Shown here piece by piece: positions 7,272-8,080 of a DNA stretch of 8,080 nucleotides. The position numbers and the translations under genes are program-made. Numbering within the stretch: position 1 is the stretch's first letter; every line of letters starts with the position of its first letter. The DNA lies in NCBI GenBank assembly GCA_002167805.1, contig NHBT01000031.1, forward strand, positions 19,512-27,591, in the 5' to 3' direction. This DNA is from Owenweeksia sp. TMED14 (lineage in GTDB: Bacteria > Bacteroidota > Bacteroidia > Flavobacteriales > Schleiferiaceae). A model generated the notes under the pieces. That model was given only the letters and a program-made list of their open reading frames with translations. It searched no databases and was not told where the DNA came from.

Positions 7272-7751
7272 ATGATGAACAAATTTTTAATTTTTTTCTT
7301 TTCACTGAACATTTTAACCCAATGTCAATCCCAAACGATAAACAAGATGGATGATTTTAAGCCGCGTATTCAAAAAAGTGATTCAGAATGGCTTGAAAAA
7401 CTGGGTCCTGAGCGATTCAGAATTTTAAGACAAAAAGGAACTGAATATCCTGGCTCGGGAGAATATGATAAGAATTTTAAAAAAGGAACATATAGCTGCG
7501 CAGGATGCGGAAATAAGTTATTCACCTCAGAGTCAAAATTTGACGCGCATTGTGGTTGGCCAAGTTTTGATAAAGAAATTATACCGGGGGCCATCACAGA
7601 AATTAGAGATTTTAGTGCGGGTATGATAAGAACAGAAATTTTATGTACCCAATGCGGAGGACATCTTGGTCATGTATTTGATGATGGACCAACAGAAACA
7701 AAGCTCCGATATTGCGTCAATAGCCTAAGCATGAGCTTTGAGGAAAGGTGA
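7272..7751 (+). CDS. msrB: Peptide-methionine (R)-S-oxide reductase MsrB, probable exported lipoprotein
   Basis: This 159-residue protein reduces methionine-R-sulfoxide in oxidised proteins (EC 1.8.4.12). The MsrB domain spans about 35-157. Zinc cysteines are Cys76/Cys79 (CAGC) and Cys125/Cys128 (CTQC). HCGWPSFD (93-100) carries Cys94, which aligns with the recycling Cys440 of the Neisseria enzyme. GHLGHVFDDGP (130-140) precedes the catalytic Cys148 in RYCVNS. Both redox cysteines are present, so a thioredoxin-type cycle is possible. Residues 1-17 form a hydrophobic leader ending LTQC-QSQ. Cys18 fits a lipobox, although Gln at -1 is unusual, so it may be a lipoprotein or a plain secreted protein. 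Either way it should repair proteins outside the cytoplasm. Two consecutive ATG codons (7272 and 7275) are possible starts and change only one residue. It lies alone between tRNA genes. Confidence 0.95.
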   Translation: MMNKFLIFFFSLNILTQCQSQTINKMDDFKPRIQKSDSEWLEKLGPERFRILRQKGTEYPGSGEYDKNFKKGTYSCAGCGNKLFTSESKFDAHCGWPSFDKEIIPGAITEIRDFSAGMIRTEILCTQCGGHLGHVFDDGPTETKLRYCVNSLSMSFEER

Positions 7752-7796
7752 TTATTTATTTTTGATACAGAGTAAATCTTTCATTTTTTAAATAGC

Positions 7797-7826
7797 TTGC
7801 ATAACGGTATTCCAAACCTATATTTG
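7797..7826 (+). promoter_or_regulatory. Promoter of tRNA-Val (TTG - 19 bp - TATATTTG)
   Basis: A TTG at 7797-7799 and TATATTTG at 7819-7826 are separated by 19 bp. This matches the Bacteroidota primary-sigma promoter (TTG at -33, TAnnTTTG at -7) in both sequence and spacing. It is the best promoter in the window. The mature tRNA starts 9 bp after the element, so the 5' leader trimmed by RNase P would be only a few bases. Confidence 0.7.
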
Positions 7827-7835
7827 CACCCCTCC

Positions 7836-7910
7836 GGGAGATTAGCTCAGCTGGTTCAGAGCACCTCGTTTACACCGAGGGGGTCGGGGGTTCGAACCCC
7901 TCATCTCCCA
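7836..7910 (+). tRNA. tRNA-Val (anticodon TAC)
   Basis: This is a 75-nt cloverleaf. The acceptor stem GGGAGAT pairs perfectly with ATCTCCC, discriminator A at 7910. The D arm is GCTC/GAGC. The anticodon stem is CCTCG/CGAGG with loop TTTACAC, anticodon TAC at 7871-7873. The T arm is GGGGG-TTCGAAC-CCCTC with one G-U. No CCA is encoded. It has its own promoter just upstream and a strong terminator starting 8 bp downstream, so it is a single-gene transcription unit. Confidence 0.97.
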
Positions 7911-7918
7911 CAAAAAAT

Positions 7919-7944
7919 AAACCCACTCTAATGAGTGGGTTTTT
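7919..7944 (+). terminator. Intrinsic terminator of tRNA-Val
   Basis: ACCCACTC (7921-7928) pairs perfectly with GAGTGGGT (7933-7940) around a TAAT loop. The flanking AA and TT can extend the stem to 10 bp. A run of five T ends at 7944. Because A bases precede the stem, it could also work, less strongly, in the opposite direction. Confidence 0.85.
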
Positions 7945-7986
7945 GTATAATTACACTATTTTAAAATTAAGATAATTATTTTAAAA

Positions 7987-8013
7987 AAGTTCGAACTTAG
8001 GACCGAGAGGTCC
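7987..8013 (+). other. Palindrome plus GNRA-capped hairpin (possible structured RNA)
   Basis: AAGTTCGAACTT (7987-7998) is a perfect 12-bp palindrome. One base later GGACC (8000-8004) pairs with GGTCC (8009-8013) around GAGA, a GNRA tetraloop that is typical of stable RNA hairpins. With the terminator that follows, this could be the body of a small RNA or an untranslated leader. No TAnnTTTG promoter is visible between the tRNA-Val terminator and this point, so its origin as a transcript is unproven. The palindrome could instead be a protein-binding site. Confidence 0.4.
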
Positions 8014-8021
8014 ACATTTTT

Positions 8022-8048
8022 AACCTCAACATTTTGTTGGGGTTTTTT
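8022..8048 (+). terminator. Second intrinsic terminator
   Basis: AACCTCAAC (8022-8030) pairs with GTTGGGGTT (8036-8044) over 9 bp with one G-U, around an ATTTT loop, and runs into six T (8043-8048). It is a plus-strand terminator about 80 bp beyond the tRNA-Val terminator, with no gene between them. It may end the structured stretch just upstream. The remaining bases to 8080 are AT-rich and show nothing I can name. Confidence 0.75.
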
Positions 8049-8080
8049 ATTGCTATTTAAGGATAATTATTAAATCTCAC

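Noticed and set aside
6330..7745. Similar bases near the ends of the phosphoribosyltransferase gene and msrB (about 6340-6355 and 7720-7738)
   Set aside because: The match is short and imperfect and falls in unrelated conserved coding motifs (LSLST versus NSLSM), so it is coincidence and not a repeat.
7987..8016. tRNA remnant or attachment site from integration into tRNA-Val
   Set aside because: The GTTCGAAC core matches a T-loop, but the distance to the acceptor-like end is about 5 bases too long. The flanks do not repeat the tRNA-Val 3' end, and no integrase is present.

Overview
The window reads as ordinary chromosome from an AT-rich member of the Bacteroidota, probably Flavobacteriia or a close relative. 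Four things point there: a TonB-dependent receptor beside a secreted carboxypeptidase-regulatory-like protein, several matches to the Bacteroidota -7 promoter element TAnnTTTG, few purine-rich ribosome-binding sites, and tRNA genes without an encoded CCA end. There are no mobile elements, no CRISPR array and no phage genes.

Left part (1-3148, plus strand): a tightly packed gene string that probably forms one operon. It holds the last 30 codons of an unidentified gene, a 212-residue secreted protein with a carboxypeptidase-regulatory-like domain, a 725-residue TonB-dependent outer-membrane receptor that lacks that domain, and a 77-residue protein of unknown function that starts with GTG inside the receptor's stop codon. 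The gaps are 3 bp, 2 bp and a 1-bp overlap. The substrate of the receptor cannot be told from the sequence.

Middle part (3167-6920): housekeeping genes. Ornithine aminotransferase (rocD, minus) converges on the receptor operon and diverges from the 23S rRNA uracil methyltransferase gene rlmD (plus). The two share a 59-bp intergenic region that carries two facing TATCTTTG elements. A PyrR-like phosphoribosyltransferase (plus) follows rlmD and overlaps the end of shikimate kinase (aroK, minus) by 9 bp, where a 9-bp tandem duplication is visible.

Right part (6921-8080): tRNA-Lys(TTT) and tRNA-Leu(GAG) 13 bp apart, then a probably exported methionine sulfoxide reductase B (msrB), then tRNA-Val(TAC) with a well-placed promoter and a strong intrinsic terminator. 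After that terminator lies a compact RNA-like stretch: a 12-bp palindrome, a GC-rich hairpin with a GNRA tetraloop, and a second terminator hairpin with a T-run. This is the best candidate in the window for something undescribed, a small RNA or a leader.

I see no convincing new multi-gene system. The items most worth a second look are the structured stretch at 7987-8048, the small protein ending the receptor operon, the split receptor/regulatory-domain pair, and the apparently leaderless start of rlmD.
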